Source: a virus
Strand: one strand, 5' to 3'
IMG/VR virus record: IMGVR_UViG_3300037246_001246
Location: 1-48,358 of that record
DNA: 48,358 nt
The stretch's first letter is position 1, and every line of letters starts with the position of its first letter. Shown here one piece after another: positions 1-6,151 of this stretch. A program made the position numbers and the translations under genes. The notes under the pieces were generated by a model, which was given only the letters and a program-made list of their open reading frames with translations, had not been told where the DNA came from and did no database searches.

Positions 1-365
1 AAATCTCACTTCCGTCAGGAGGGAAGATGTTCCGAAAGGACATTCATCACGGAGGTTCGTTGGCACTTACTTTCGATACGAGAGGACCGCGTCCCTCAGG
101 GGGATATCTGTCCGTCTGGTCGGTAAAGAAATCAGTACCCCCGGGGTCCGTCCGGACTGCGCGCGTCCGTGCGTTAATTTTCCCACAGGAGGTCGTCGAA
201 TTCACGGGTACTAATTGTGTTACTGGTATTACATGACGGCGCGCTCTCAATTGAGGTACTTTATAAGCAAGAGGGTATGTCCGTTCTTTATAATATAATA
301 TATAATATCATAAAGTATCTAATAGTAGTAAGTTCATTTGGAACCGGAGCCGAGACACACCGTAT

Positions 366-528
366 GGACCATGACGTCTCTCACGCTTACTATATGAATT
401 GTCCTATAGTAAGCCTGCCGGAGTCTTCAATTTCACCTCCTAAAGCAATATGTCCTATAGCAATATAGTCATCGAGGACCAAAAGCCCCATCGGACCACG
501 GACCACACGGATCATTCAGCTAGGACCA
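366..528. repeat. Five GGACCA repeats, iteron-like
   Basis: The hexamer GGACCA occurs at 366-371, 476-481, 493-498, 500-505 and 523-528, all in the same orientation and with irregular spacing. This density in a non-coding stretch suggests protein-binding sites, for instance origin iterons or operators. The function is not shown by the sequence, and a short motif like this could in part be chance. Confidence 0.3.
386..413. promoter_or_regulatory. Perfect 9-bp hairpin in the control region
   Basis: CTTACTATA (386-394) is the exact reverse complement of TATAGTAAG (405-413), with a 10-base loop. The 3' arm contains the TGTCCTATAG string that recurs at 451-460. It could be an operator or an RNA structure. 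No run of T follows, so it is not an ordinary intrinsic terminator. Confidence 0.45.
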
Positions 529-721
529 TTACCAAAGGACGTGACCATATAGAGTGTTACTATAGACACCGTGCCGTCGTGTCATACTTGTGTTCACAAT
601 GACACAGTTCACTTACTAAAGGAAATATATTTTGTCACTAGATTTCCCTTCGATTATATTATATTATATAAATATATAAAAATGCACAGAGAAATATGTG
701 CACACAGAAAGGAGGTGAGTC

Positions 722-985
722 ATGAACACAAAGACTTCGAAAGAACAATTCGATCTTCTTGTCGTCAAGGAACACAGTCGTAATCCGGACAACAGTCCGT
801 TGAGTGTGAAGCGTACCAGGACGAATCGTCGTCTGTCAGAACTGATGAGTAGTTTCATTAGTGATCAGATTGACGAAGACGAAGCGTACGGAGACGTCGC
901 CGGAGCAGTAATCTGCGACTTCCTTCTGTACATCACGTACGGAGACGATTTCGATAAGATCCTGTTCGACATGGAGGAGAAGTAG
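722..985 (+). CDS. Small acidic protein of unknown function
   Basis: An 87-residue protein with a basic middle (KRTRTNRRLSEL, about residues 29-40) and a strongly acidic second half (DQIDEDEAYGD, then a hydrophobic stretch, then DDFDKILFDMEEK). No family is recognised. The start is set by a perfect AAAGGAGGTGA site at 708-718. The leader CAGAAAGGAGGTGAGTCATG is identical to that of the next gene. As the first gene of the left arm it is likely expressed early. Confidence 0.75.
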   Translation: MNTKTSKEQFDLLVVKEHSRNPDNSPLSVKRTRTNRRLSELMSSFISDQIDEDEAYGDVAGAVICDFLLYITYGDDFDKILFDMEEK

Positions 986-988
986 TCA

Positions 989-1003
989 GGCACCATCTAC
1001 GAT
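989..1003 (+). repeat. Intergenic leader repeat, copy 1 (second copy 1574-1588)
   Basis: GGCACCATCTACGAT at 989-1003 recurs with one change (GGCACCATCAACGAT) at 1574-1588. Both copies lie just after a stop codon and 8-15 bases before an AAGGAGGTGA ribosome binding site. The placement suggests a start-associated regulatory element of the left-arm genes, or two leaders that arose by duplication. Confidence 0.5.
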
Positions 1004-1024
1004 ACATCAGAAAGGAGGTGAGTC

Positions 1025-1282
1025 ATGAAACAGAATTCAGGAGCTCGAAGAGTTCATGGTACTACAGAGAGATGTGCGTACTGTAGTAAGAAGTTCGGAC
1101 CGGACTATTCACCCTCACGGAAGCACATTCATTACGTATTTCGCGTACGTACACGGTTCGCAACATACTACGGACAGGTACATGGTTCTTGCGTAACAGA
1201 TCTCCGGAACCTACAGTTGCCGGATCTGAACAACAGAAGTCAGGAACAGTACCTGAAACAACGTACCGCGTACTCCACGTAG
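1025..1282 (+). CDS. Small zinc-finger-like protein
   Basis: An 85-residue basic protein. Residues 18-21 form CAYC, and His35, His37, His54 and Cys57 could complete a metal site, so a treble-clef or HNH-like zinc knuckle is plausible but not proven. The start ATG at 1025 follows a perfect AAAGGAGGTGA site. No family is assigned. It belongs to the run of small left-arm genes that each have their own leader. Confidence 0.65.
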   Translation: MKQNSGARRVHGTTERCAYCSKKFGPDYSPSRKHIHYVFRVRTRFATYYGQVHGSCVTDLRNLQLPDLNNRSQEQYLKQRTAYST

Positions 1283-1317
1283 TACTCGAAGTAAGGAACC
1301 GGAACTCAACGAGTACT
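1281..1317 (+). promoter_or_regulatory. Hairpin in the leader of the 1336 gene
   Basis: AGTACTCG (1281-1288) is the perfect reverse complement of CGAGTACT (1310-1317), with a 21-base loop. It begins at the stop codon of the preceding gene and ends just before the GGAGGAGGTGA ribosome binding site (1321-1331). It is one of several inverted repeats directly upstream of left-arm start codons. Confidence 0.45.
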
Positions 1318-1335
1318 ATAGGAGGAGGTGACAAA

Positions 1336-1569
1336 ATGAACAAAGATACAAAAGGACCCGAATGTGAGTACTGTCGTAACGGTACCTCGCACCCGTGGGA
1401 CCTCAGTGAGGACATGAGTCCTGTCGCTAAGGAAGCTTTTCTGAGTCTTCTGGACTACAGGGACTCGGACACGGTTCGCATCGAACACTTCGATGGGTTC
1501 GGACACGAAGAGTACAGCCGTGCGGAGATCGAGTTGATTCTGAAAGGATTCAAGGAACAGTACAACTAA
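1336..1569 (+). CDS. Small protein with CxxC, unknown function
   Basis: A 77-residue acidic protein starting at the ATG after GGAGGAGGTGACAAA; upstream in-frame starts have no ribosome binding site. A CEYC motif at residues 9-12 and His18 hint at a metal site near the N-terminus. The rest is helical and acidic, ending EIELILKGFKEQYN. No family is recognised. Confidence 0.65.
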   Translation: MNKDTKGPECEYCRNGTSHPWDLSEDMSPVAKEAFLSLLDYRDSDTVRIEHFDGFGHEEYSRAEIELILKGFKEQYN

Positions 1570-1610
1570 GGAAGGCACCATCAACGATCATAGCGGAAGG
1601 AGGTGACAAA

Positions 1611-1841
1611 GTGAACACTCACAAAGAACAGAGTTCAGTTCATGAAGCTGTTTCTCACGGAATCAGTAGCGTACTAATGGGTTATATTCATGACCTCGAT
1701 GGTTCGGATCCTGACGAGTTGATTCAGTGTGTACTCAACACACTGGACGATTTCGTTACCGACATGAAGGTGTCATGGACCCGTGTGATCGAAACAGAGG
1801 ACGGACACTTCATTAGGAGTACATTCGAAACAAACGTGTAG
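1611..1841 (+). CDS. Small acidic protein of unknown function
   Basis: A 76-residue protein starting with GTG at 1611, chosen because AAGGAGGTGACAAA precedes it directly. It is acidic (for example HDLDGSDPDELIQ) and probably helical. No family is recognised. The GGCACCATC repeat lies 23 bases upstream of the start. It closes the first group of four small left-arm genes. Confidence 0.65.
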   Translation: MNTHKEQSSVHEAVSHGISSVLMGYIHDLDGSDPDELIQCVLNTLDDFVTDMKVSWTRVIETEDGHFIRSTFETNV

Positions 1842-1846
1842 TTCGG

Positions 1847-1889
1847 CGCACAATCTAGTGTGCGGACATCAGGTGAGGTACTTGATGTC
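1847..1889 (+). terminator. Tandem hairpins after the first gene group
   Basis: CGCACA (1847-1852) pairs with TGTGCG (1859-1864), and GACATCA (1865-1871) pairs with TGATGTC (1883-1889), giving two adjacent perfect stems just after the stop codon at 1841. There is no T-tract, so termination is only one reading; mRNA 3'-end protection is another. Confidence 0.35.
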
Positions 1890-2022
1890 GGCGCAGTATA
1901 TTGAGTGTGACGAGAGGAGCAACATTTCGATACGTAGGAGCATACGAATCCGGCCGCCTTTCACTCAGCTTTCTGTGAGCAAAAAGTCACATGGGCGGGG
2001 TGGGTCCGGGTGCGTCGGTGCG

Positions 2023-2085
2023 TTGAAGTTTCACCTGGGAAATCAAAGATTGTCCCTAGACTTCACCTAGGAACTGCTATATAAT
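2023..2085 (+). promoter_or_regulatory. Promoter with duplicated operator-like repeat
   Basis: TATAAT at 2080-2085 with TAGACT at 2057-2062 gives a 17-base spacer that contains CCTAGG. A related half-copy lies directly upstream: TTGAAGTTTCACCTGGGA at 2023-2040 resembles TAGACTTCACCTAGGA at 2057-2072. The same box recurs in the promoters at 6793, 7940 and 13234. The transcript would start near 2092 and lead into the helix-turn-helix gene at 2218 with a leader of about 125 bases. The rest of 1890-2217 shows no gene. Confidence 0.6.
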
Positions 2086-2184
2086 ACAATTATAAGATAG
2101 AGTGAACACACTGAGTGCGGACACTCGATCTTCAGGCTCATTGAAAACCTCATAGGCACACATTCTGTTGACTGTGTTAAGTAC

Positions 2185-2212
2185 CTCCCTTGTTTCATAC
2201 CGACTCAAGGAG
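2185..2212 (+). promoter_or_regulatory. Hairpin that can mask the ribosome binding site of the 2218 gene
   Basis: CTCCCTTG (2185-2192) can pair with CAAGGAG (2206-2212), leaving one bulged C. The 3' arm is the Shine-Dalgarno sequence of the gene starting at 2218. If the stem forms, it would hide the ribosome binding site, so translational control is plausible. Only the complementarity is seen. Confidence 0.4.
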
Positions 2213-2217
2213 ATACC

Positions 2218-2502
2218 ATGACCCAGAAAACGTTCGTCCAAGCATCGTTGTCCCCGTACCGGCTCGCCAAGGTCCTCTCAGAGGCCCTCGGGCGCGAGGT
2301 GCGGCCTCAGATGCTGTACTCGTACACTCGTCCCAACGAGTCAGGCGAGGCACGCATCCCGACGTCCAAAAGCGAAACCGGCCACCAGGTCGTGTCCGCT
2401 GAGGACGCCAACACGTTCATCAACGACTTCATCGCCCGGCAGGCGGCTCGTGAAGAGAAGGCAGCTGCGAAGGAAGCAGAAGCCGAAGTCCCCGCCGAGT
2501 AG
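2218..2502 (+). CDS. Helix-turn-helix-like DNA-binding protein, paralogue 1
   Basis: A 94-residue protein. Residues about 12-40 (SPYRLAKVLSEALGREVRPQMLYSYT) look like a MerR/excisionase-type helix-turn-helix in which VRPQMLYSY would be the recognition helix. The C-terminus is a lysine/glutamate/alanine tail. The same VRPQ-M-Y core occurs in the genes at 6885 and 5235. It has its own promoter (2057-2085) and a leader hairpin over the ribosome binding site AAGGAG (2207-2212). A regulator or nucleoid-type DNA-binding role is inferred. Confidence 0.65.
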   Translation: MTQKTFVQASLSPYRLAKVLSEALGREVRPQMLYSYTRPNESGEARIPTSKSETGHQVVSAEDANTFINDFIARQAAREEKAAAKEAEAEVPAE

Positions 2503-2538
2503 TCCTCGGACAAGTCGTCCGCAGGGAGGTGCTTAACA

Positions 2539-2633
2539 GAGTCAGCAGAGTGTTCATATGTCCCCCGGAGGTGAAATCCTCCTTTCTGAACTCGAAGAAG
2601 CCTTCGGGGGGCATATGAACATTCTGATGACTC
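2539..2633 (+). ncRNA. 33-bp RNA hairpin with anti-Shine-Dalgarno loop
   Basis: Positions 2539-2571 pair with 2601-2633. As RNA this gives 33 base pairs, including three G-U pairs, with a single G-A mismatch, closed by a 29-base loop. The loop contains CCTCCTTTCTG (2578-2588). CCTCCTTTC is exactly complementary to GAAAGGAGG at 2637-2645, the ribosome binding site of the next gene. The same loop bases match the leaders at 705-715 and 1008-1018 over 11 bases, and they resemble the 16S rRNA 3' tail of Gram-positive bacteria. A cis-acting translation switch or a trans-acting RNA is inferred. Confidence 0.6.
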
Positions 2634-2651
2634 TAGGAAAGGAGGTGAGAC

Positions 2652-2864
2652 ATGAAGACCAGAAAGTTCAAGGTGACCCTATCGTATGACGTCGACCTCG
2701 AGGACACTGACGAAGGTTACACACTGCTCCACCTGATGGACGCTGTGTATAAGATTCAGGCAGGTGACCTCAAAGGTGTCACAAATGACGTCTTCGGTAT
2801 CAAGCTAGCGTTCGAAGGTGACGAGACCGACGGACGATTCGAGCTCCTGGAGGAGGAGAACTAG
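2652..2864 (+). CDS. Small acidic protein of unknown function
   Basis: A 70-residue acidic protein (KFKVTLSYDVDLEDTDEGYTLLHLMDAVYKIQAG at the N-terminus). It looks like a compact alpha/beta fold and has no recognised family. The start follows the perfect GAAAGGAGGTGA site at 2637-2648. That site lies directly after the 33-bp hairpin and can pair with its loop, so translation is likely regulated by RNA structure. Confidence 0.65.
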   Translation: MKTRKFKVTLSYDVDLEDTDEGYTLLHLMDAVYKIQAGDLKGVTNDVFGIKLAFEGDETDGRFELLEEEN

Positions 2865-2875
2865 TCACCAGCTCA

Positions 2876-2901
2876 GGCTACGTACCATCGGGTACGTGGC
2901 C
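2876..2901 (+). promoter_or_regulatory. 11-bp hairpin in the leader of the 2941 gene
   Basis: GGCTACGTACC (2876-2886) pairs with GGTACGTGGCC (2891-2901) with one G-U pair and a four-base loop ATCG. It lies between the stop at 2864 and the AGGAGGTGA ribosome binding site at 2927-2935. No T-tract follows. A leader structure or mRNA-stabilising element is likely. Confidence 0.45.
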
Positions 2902-2940
2902 ACATGGTGTTGACTAGTATGCAGTTAGGAGGTGAATACA

Positions 2941-3690
2941 ATGGATACAATCACCATCATTGACGTGCCAGCTGGAGTCTGGCACAAGGACACAGTCTGG
3001 TCAGCAGACACCTCTGGCGCTGCGGGACTTATGTGTGAGCTCACGACAACAAGTGGCAACGCATCAGGACCGGATCCGTCAGAGAATGACAATGTTGTCT
3101 CCCTGTGGACGGGAGACTACATGGTTCATCAGATGGCGATCGAAGACGGGCCGGGACAGAACAGCCGGTCAAGTGTAGCACCGATGGCACCTGAAACACA
3201 ACTGAGGTTGCATCTAGGAGAGAACGGTGTGTCGTCTGCGGACTTCAGGGTAACGATGGCGTGCCCCGATCGACCGGAGCCTCCACACGCGACAACCACA
3301 ACTGTTGCGGCCACCACGACCACAGTGGCAGCCACGACAACCACAGCTACTCCGACGACCACTACCACAGAGGCAGTGTGTCACGAGGACGAAGACTGTT
3401 GGGATTGTGAGACGATGGGCAACCAAGAGTGCGGCCCAACAACCACGACGACGACAGTAGCAACTGACGATACGTCGACGTCGGGTTCGTCGACGACGAC
3501 GGCAGCGCCGGAGCCTACAGCGACAACTGCGACCACCACGGAGGTGGTGCCGATACCTACGGGGGTACCGACAGGCTACGGTGACGGTGGCGGGCCGAAC
3601 ATGCTGGCGATCATCATGATCCTAGCTTTGATTGCGGTCCTGGTGACGGCGTTCGTAGTGAACCGAGTTCAAGCACATAGGAGCAACTAA
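2941..3690 (+). CDS. Membrane-anchored protein with Thr-rich mucin-like stalk
   Basis: The start is taken at ATG 2941 behind AGGAGGTGA; the GTG at 2932 lies inside that site. The 249-residue product has a probably beta-rich N-terminal domain (about 1-110) without a signal peptide. A Thr-rich linker with repeats of ATTTTVA follows (about 117-205), interrupted by a Cys-rich patch (CHEDEDCWDCETMGNQEC). There is one transmembrane helix near the C-terminus (NMLAIIMILALIAVLVTAFVV, about 221-241) and a short basic tail. Such stalks are typical of actinobacterial surface proteins and may be glycosylated. A role at the host envelope, such as superinfection exclusion, is speculation. Confidence 0.7.
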   Translation: MDTITIIDVPAGVWHKDTVWSADTSGAAGLMCELTTTSGNASGPDPSENDNVVSLWTGDYMVHQMAIEDGPGQNSRSSVAPMAPETQLRLHLGENGVSSADFRVTMACPDRPEPPHATTTTVAATTTTVAATTTTATPTTTTTEAVCHEDEDCWDCETMGNQECGPTTTTTTVATDDTSTSGSSTTTAAPEPTATTATTTEVVPIPTGVPTGYGDGGGPNMLAIIMILALIAVLVTAFVVNRVQAHRSN

Positions 3691-3700
3691 GCACACGATC

Positions 3701-3792
3701 GGGAGCGTAGGCTCCCTAGGTCCCTGGAGATCGACGTCATCTCCCACAAGATGTCGTCGTGTATAGCTACTGGTCTCCAGGGGCCTAGAGAG
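3701..3792 (+). promoter_or_regulatory. Structured 5' leader element A
   Basis: GGGAGC-GTAG-GCTCCC (3701-3716) is a perfect hairpin. Its 3' part is also the start of a longer arm: 3712-3732 pairs with 3772-3792 over 21 positions with two G-U pairs and one mismatch. Inside, GACGTCATCT (3733-3742) nearly matches AGATGTCGTC (3749-3758). The two alternative pairings of CTCCC are mutually exclusive, as in an attenuator or riboswitch. The strong ribosome binding site AAGGAGGTGA follows at 3806-3815. Element B at 4334 shares the GTAG-loop hairpin and a downstream GTCTATG string. Confidence 0.5.
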
Positions 3793-3819
3793 TCTATGGT
3801 CACGGAAGGAGGTGACATT

Positions 3820-4323
3820 ATGACCGATGAAAAGAAGAAGGTACTGTTCACACACACCAAGGTGTACAGGCTGCGGGTATCCTGGAAGGGTACGCACCCA
3901 CAGGAGCAGTTTGGTTTGCTACGGCGTGATCTGCTCGAAGAACAGATCAGATCAGTACTCAGGCAGACCTGGGACGGTACAGACTTCAGCCATGAATTGG
4001 TCCTCCTGAGAGAGGAAAATGAGTCCGAAACACTTCAGACTCCACAGGAACATCTGGAGACGCTCATGGACAACAGCGTTCAGATGGTCCAAGAGATGTT
4101 GGTTGAGGACGCAGACCTAGCTGCCAACGTTGAGAGAATGACGTTGTTGGCAACAGGCTTGACTGCCGGTGACCTGCTGACGTTCGAACAGGATGAGTCC
4201 AAGGAAAGTAAGTACTGGGATACGTACGGACTGATCCAACAGAAGCTGTTGGCACAGGCAGCTGACAGGAACTATCATCCACACGTCCCGGATCACGACT
4301 GTACGTTGGTGGACGCAAACTAA
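3820..4323 (+). CDS. Hypothetical acidic protein
   Basis: A 167-residue protein starting at the ATG after GGAAGGAGGTGACATT; earlier in-frame starts lie inside the structured leader. The protein is acidic and mostly helical (for example QEHLETLMDNSVQMVQEMLVEDADLAANVERM). No motif or family is recognised. It lies between two related structured leaders, so its expression is probably controlled together with the gene at 4627. Confidence 0.7.
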   Translation: MTDEKKKVLFTHTKVYRLRVSWKGTHPQEQFGLLRRDLLEEQIRSVLRQTWDGTDFSHELVLLREENESETLQTPQEHLETLMDNSVQMVQEMLVEDADLAANVERMTLLATGLTAGDLLTFEQDESKESKYWDTYGLIQQKLLAQAADRNYHPHVPDHDCTLVDAN

Positions 4324-4626
4324 GGAGGACGAAGGAGAGCGTAGGCTCTCCAGACCACTGAAGGTACTCGGCGGTGCTTAGCGGCATCTGACGTAGACCT
4401 GAGGAGACACGTAAAAAACCGTGCCTACGGTCACGCTGGGACGCTACAACGGTACCAGTGTCAAGAGGTACACATAGAAGGACGCAGCATTAAGTTGGCG
4501 ACAACAGGTAGCTACTACAGTGCCTGGCTGGAGTGTACTGGATGACAAGAGGCGGAGCCCTTGTAGGGGTGCACGTGAGCTTCAGTGGTCTGGAGGGTCT
4601 ATGAACCCTAGAGAGGAGGTGAACTA
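4324..4626 (+). ncRNA. 303-bp gene-free structured leader element B
   Basis: GGAGAGC-GTAG-GCTCTCC (4334-4351) repeats the hairpin of element A. CTCCAGACCACTGAAG (4348-4363) is perfectly complementary to 4580-4595 and encloses 216 bases. Inside are ACCGT/ACGGT around 4428-4441 and an ACAAG/CTTGT-based stem around 4543-4562. AGGGT (4594-4598) pairs with ACCCT (4605-4609) just before the ribosome binding site GAGGAGGTGA (4613-4622). The overlap of the GTAG hairpin and the long arm again makes alternative folds possible. No gene or tRNA is found. A riboregulator or small RNA is inferred. Confidence 0.5.
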
Positions 4627-4881
4627 ATGAAAGCAACAGCATCAACACATACGGATGTGTTTTTCACTGAGGAGATTCCGGAGCCCAAGGTTCGGGGTGG
4701 TGCAGACTTCGTTTCGGTGGCACTAGACACGCGACCGAATCTTACGTACCTACACTTCCCCATTGGTACCGAGGAGAAATGCTCCGAACTCTTTGCAGAC
4801 ATCGCTGCCGAGTTCGTGAAGCTCCACGAGCAGATGCCGGAACTGGAGGGACATCATGAGGCCATTCACGATAACGTGTGA
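4627..4881 (+). CDS. Hypothetical protein
   Basis: An 84-residue acidic protein behind AGAGGAGGTGAACTA. It shows a beta-rich N-terminal half (VFFTEEIPEPKV, FVSVALDTR, LTYLHFPIGTEEK) and a helical C-terminus. No family is recognised. Its last 26 bases overlap the next gene in another frame, so the two are likely translated together. Confidence 0.6.
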   Translation: MKATASTHTDVFFTEEIPEPKVRGGADFVSVALDTRPNLTYLHFPIGTEEKCSELFADIAAEFVKLHEQMPELEGHHEAIHDNV

Positions 4882-5119
4882 CGCCAAGCGTCCGCACGAA
4901 TGTGTGTACATGGAGATCGATGGCTCCCCTGGACTCCCAGAGCTCCGATGCATCATGTGCATCGTGGACTGGGAAGAGTCCGCACAATACGCGGAAGAGC
5001 AGGAAGAGAAGTGGGGCGCTTGGGTCGAGCACCATGAACGGCAACGGGCCGGGACGCGTACGAAAATCGAAGCGTTCGTCAACTCCATCGAAGGTGACGT
5101 CGTGAAGATGATCATCTAA
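4856..5119 (+). CDS. Hypothetical protein with possible zinc site
   Basis: An 87-residue protein. Cys8, Cys16, Cys32 and Cys35 (CDAKRPHEC, then CIMC) could bind zinc at the N-terminus, followed by an acidic helix (EEQEEKWGAWVEHHERQ). The ribosome binding site is GGAGG at 4846-4850. It overlaps the preceding gene and is followed closely by the short gene at 5129. No family is assigned. Confidence 0.6.
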   Translation: MRPFTITCDAKRPHECVYMEIDGSPGLPELRCIMCIVDWEESAQYAEEQEEKWGAWVEHHERQRAGTRTKIEAFVNSIEGDVVKMII

Positions 5120-5128
5120 GGAGGTGAC

Positions 5129-5245
5129 ATGAAGGTTCTGTTCTGCATCATTCATCAGATGCGAGCCGACACTCTCGAACACTCGATAGCTGCCGGCGTA
5201 CAGAAGTGTCAGGTCGTAGAGAAGGAGGTCCTGATTGTCAGATAG
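5129..5245 (+). CDS. 38-residue small protein
   Basis: The frame MKVLFCIIHQMRADTLEHSI... ends at TAG 5243-5245 and gives 38 residues. It is supported by a perfect AAGGAGGTGAC site six bases upstream, which overlaps the stop codon of the preceding gene. It also covers the ribosome binding site (AAGGAGG, 5222-5228) of the next gene and may serve to couple its translation. No function is recognised. Confidence 0.5.
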   Translation: MKVLFCIIHQMRADTLEHSIAAGVQKCQVVEKEVLIVR

Positions 5246-5480
5246 CAACGAGGCCTCTCGTTGCGTACGTCCAGTAGAGCTAGCCAGAATGGCTGGTGTG
5301 CAACCGCAGATGATCCATAATTACATCTCTGCGGGACGCATTCCGGCCATTCGGTGTACTCAGCACTCTGGTACCCGTTGCATCGACACAGATGACGCTA
5401 AGGCGTGGCTGGACAAACGTGATGCAAAGGAGGCCGAAAAGATGAAGCGTATCAAACGGCAGCTTCGGGGTGAAGTATGA
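5235..5480 (+). CDS. Helix-turn-helix protein (MerR/excisionase-like), paralogue 2
   Basis: An 81-residue protein starting with TTG at 5235, seven bases after AAGGAGG. Residues about 11-37 (VRPVELARMAGVQPQMIHNYISAGRIP) are a clear helix-turn-helix of the excisionase type, followed by a wing-like segment and a basic helical tail (KRDAKEAEKMKRIKRQLR). The VQPQMIHNY core matches VRPQMLYSY at 2218 and VRPQSMYGL at 6885. A DNA-binding regulator is likely; targets are unknown. Confidence 0.7.
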   Translation: MSDSNEASRCVRPVELARMAGVQPQMIHNYISAGRIPAIRCTQHSGTRCIDTDDAKAWLDKRDAKEAEKMKRIKRQLRGEV

Positions 5481-5671
5481 CTGTCAAAGGTACGATACGA
5501 GAGGAAGAAAGACCGCCACTGGGACATTCATTCCACAGAGGTGTGCGGAGGTTCGCACTCCGTCTCATCTGGGTACTAGGATGGGTTCAGATGTTCCTCA
5601 CCTTCGGGTGGGTCGGACATTTGATGGTGACGTTCACAAGTAAACTACTAGAGGAGAAGGACGATGGCTGA
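5477..5671 (+). CDS. Small single-span membrane protein
   Basis: A 64-residue protein whose ATG overlaps the TGA of the previous gene (ATGA), indicating coupling. The N-terminus is basic and polar. A hydrophobic segment at about residues 29-55 (LIWVLGWVQMFLTFGWVGHLMVTFT) predicts one membrane helix. No family is recognised. A small membrane effector is possible. Confidence 0.6.
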   Translation: MTVKGTIREEERPPLGHSFHRGVRRFALRLIWVLGWVQMFLTFGWVGHLMVTFTSKLLEEKDDG

Positions 5672-5918
5672 ACAAGTAAAAGACTTCGACTGGCTGGATC
5701 ATCCACAGGGAAGAAAGAACAAGTATCCCTGGAACGAATGGTTCAATGGTGAGACCTGGAAGCTGGAGCGTGGCGTCGACTTCAAAGTTGATCCCAAGAG
5801 CTTCCGCGATCAGGCTCACGGACGAGGCTACTACAAGCGCCACAAGGTTCGCTGCTCCATCGACGGAGACACCGTCTACCTGCAGGCGTATGGCTTCGAA
5901 GGAGATACCACTACATGA
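5664..5918 (+). CDS. Hypothetical protein
   Basis: An 84-residue protein with an aromatic, charged N-terminus (KDFDWLDHPQGRKNKYPWNEWFNGETWKLERG) and a beta-rich end (HKVRCSIDGDTVYLQAYGF). It overlaps the previous gene by 8 bases and is preceded by GAGGAGAAGG. No family is recognised. It sits in a tightly packed operon with the flanking genes. Confidence 0.6.
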   Translation: MAEQVKDFDWLDHPQGRKNKYPWNEWFNGETWKLERGVDFKVDPKSFRDQAHGRGYYKRHKVRCSIDGDTVYLQAYGFEGDTTT

Positions 5919-6151
5919 CTGACATCCAGGACCTACGTTGTCTGAACAAGAACGACGAGTGCCAGGGACCAGTCGAGTTACGATACGATGGGAGGCCAGA
6001 CATGAAGTCCTTCCCACGTTGTGACTTCCACTGGGCCAAGCGACTAGAGCAGCGGGAGGGATCGATGGAGCAGTACGCCTACTCAGACGTACCTCCTCCG
6101 GGATGGCATCCTGAAGACGCTGGAGAGGTATGGGGCCCTGATGACTACTAA
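5915..6151 (+). CDS. Small zinc-binding-like protein
   Basis: A 78-residue protein whose ATGA start overlaps the preceding stop. Cys9 and Cys16 at the N-terminus with Cys36 and His39 (RCDFHWAK) form a plausible zinc site. The C-terminal third is acidic and proline-rich (DVPPPGWHPEDAGEVWGPDDY). No family is recognised. Confidence 0.6.
   Translation: MTDIQDLRCLNKNDECQGPVELRYDGRPDMKSFPRCDFHWAKRLEQREGSMEQYAYSDVPPPGWHPEDAGEVWGPDDY

Larger units (their letters stand above)
1..721. other. Gene-free left-end control region, partly AT-rich
   Basis: No convincing gene lies here: the short open frames have no ribosome binding site and no recognisable protein. The region holds an imperfect AT-rich palindrome (286-296 with 305-315), several TATAAT-like strings around 288-310 and 655-680, a perfect hairpin (386-413), two copies of TGTCCTATAG (400-409 and 451-460), five copies of GGACCA between 366 and 528, and a hairpin TGCACA/TGTGCA (683-688 with 697-702) just before the first gene's ribosome binding site. 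A control region or replication origin is an inference. It lies upstream of the plus-strand early genes. Confidence 0.55.

Noticed and set aside
1-721. CRISPR-like repeats
   Set aside because: The repeated units are only 6-10 bases long with irregular spacing, unlike repeat-spacer arrays.
1858-2070. 70-codon frame in the gap before 2218
   Set aside because: It covers the hairpins and the promoter at 2023-2085, has no ribosome binding site and an unlikely composition.
3129-3368. Val-rich minus-strand frame
   Set aside because: It is the antisense of the Thr-rich stalk codons (ACA/ACC read as Val), with no start signal.
4324-4626. tRNA or tmRNA in the structured gap
   Set aside because: No T-loop motif (GGTTCGAATCC type), no acceptor-stem pairing and no CCA were found in either strand.
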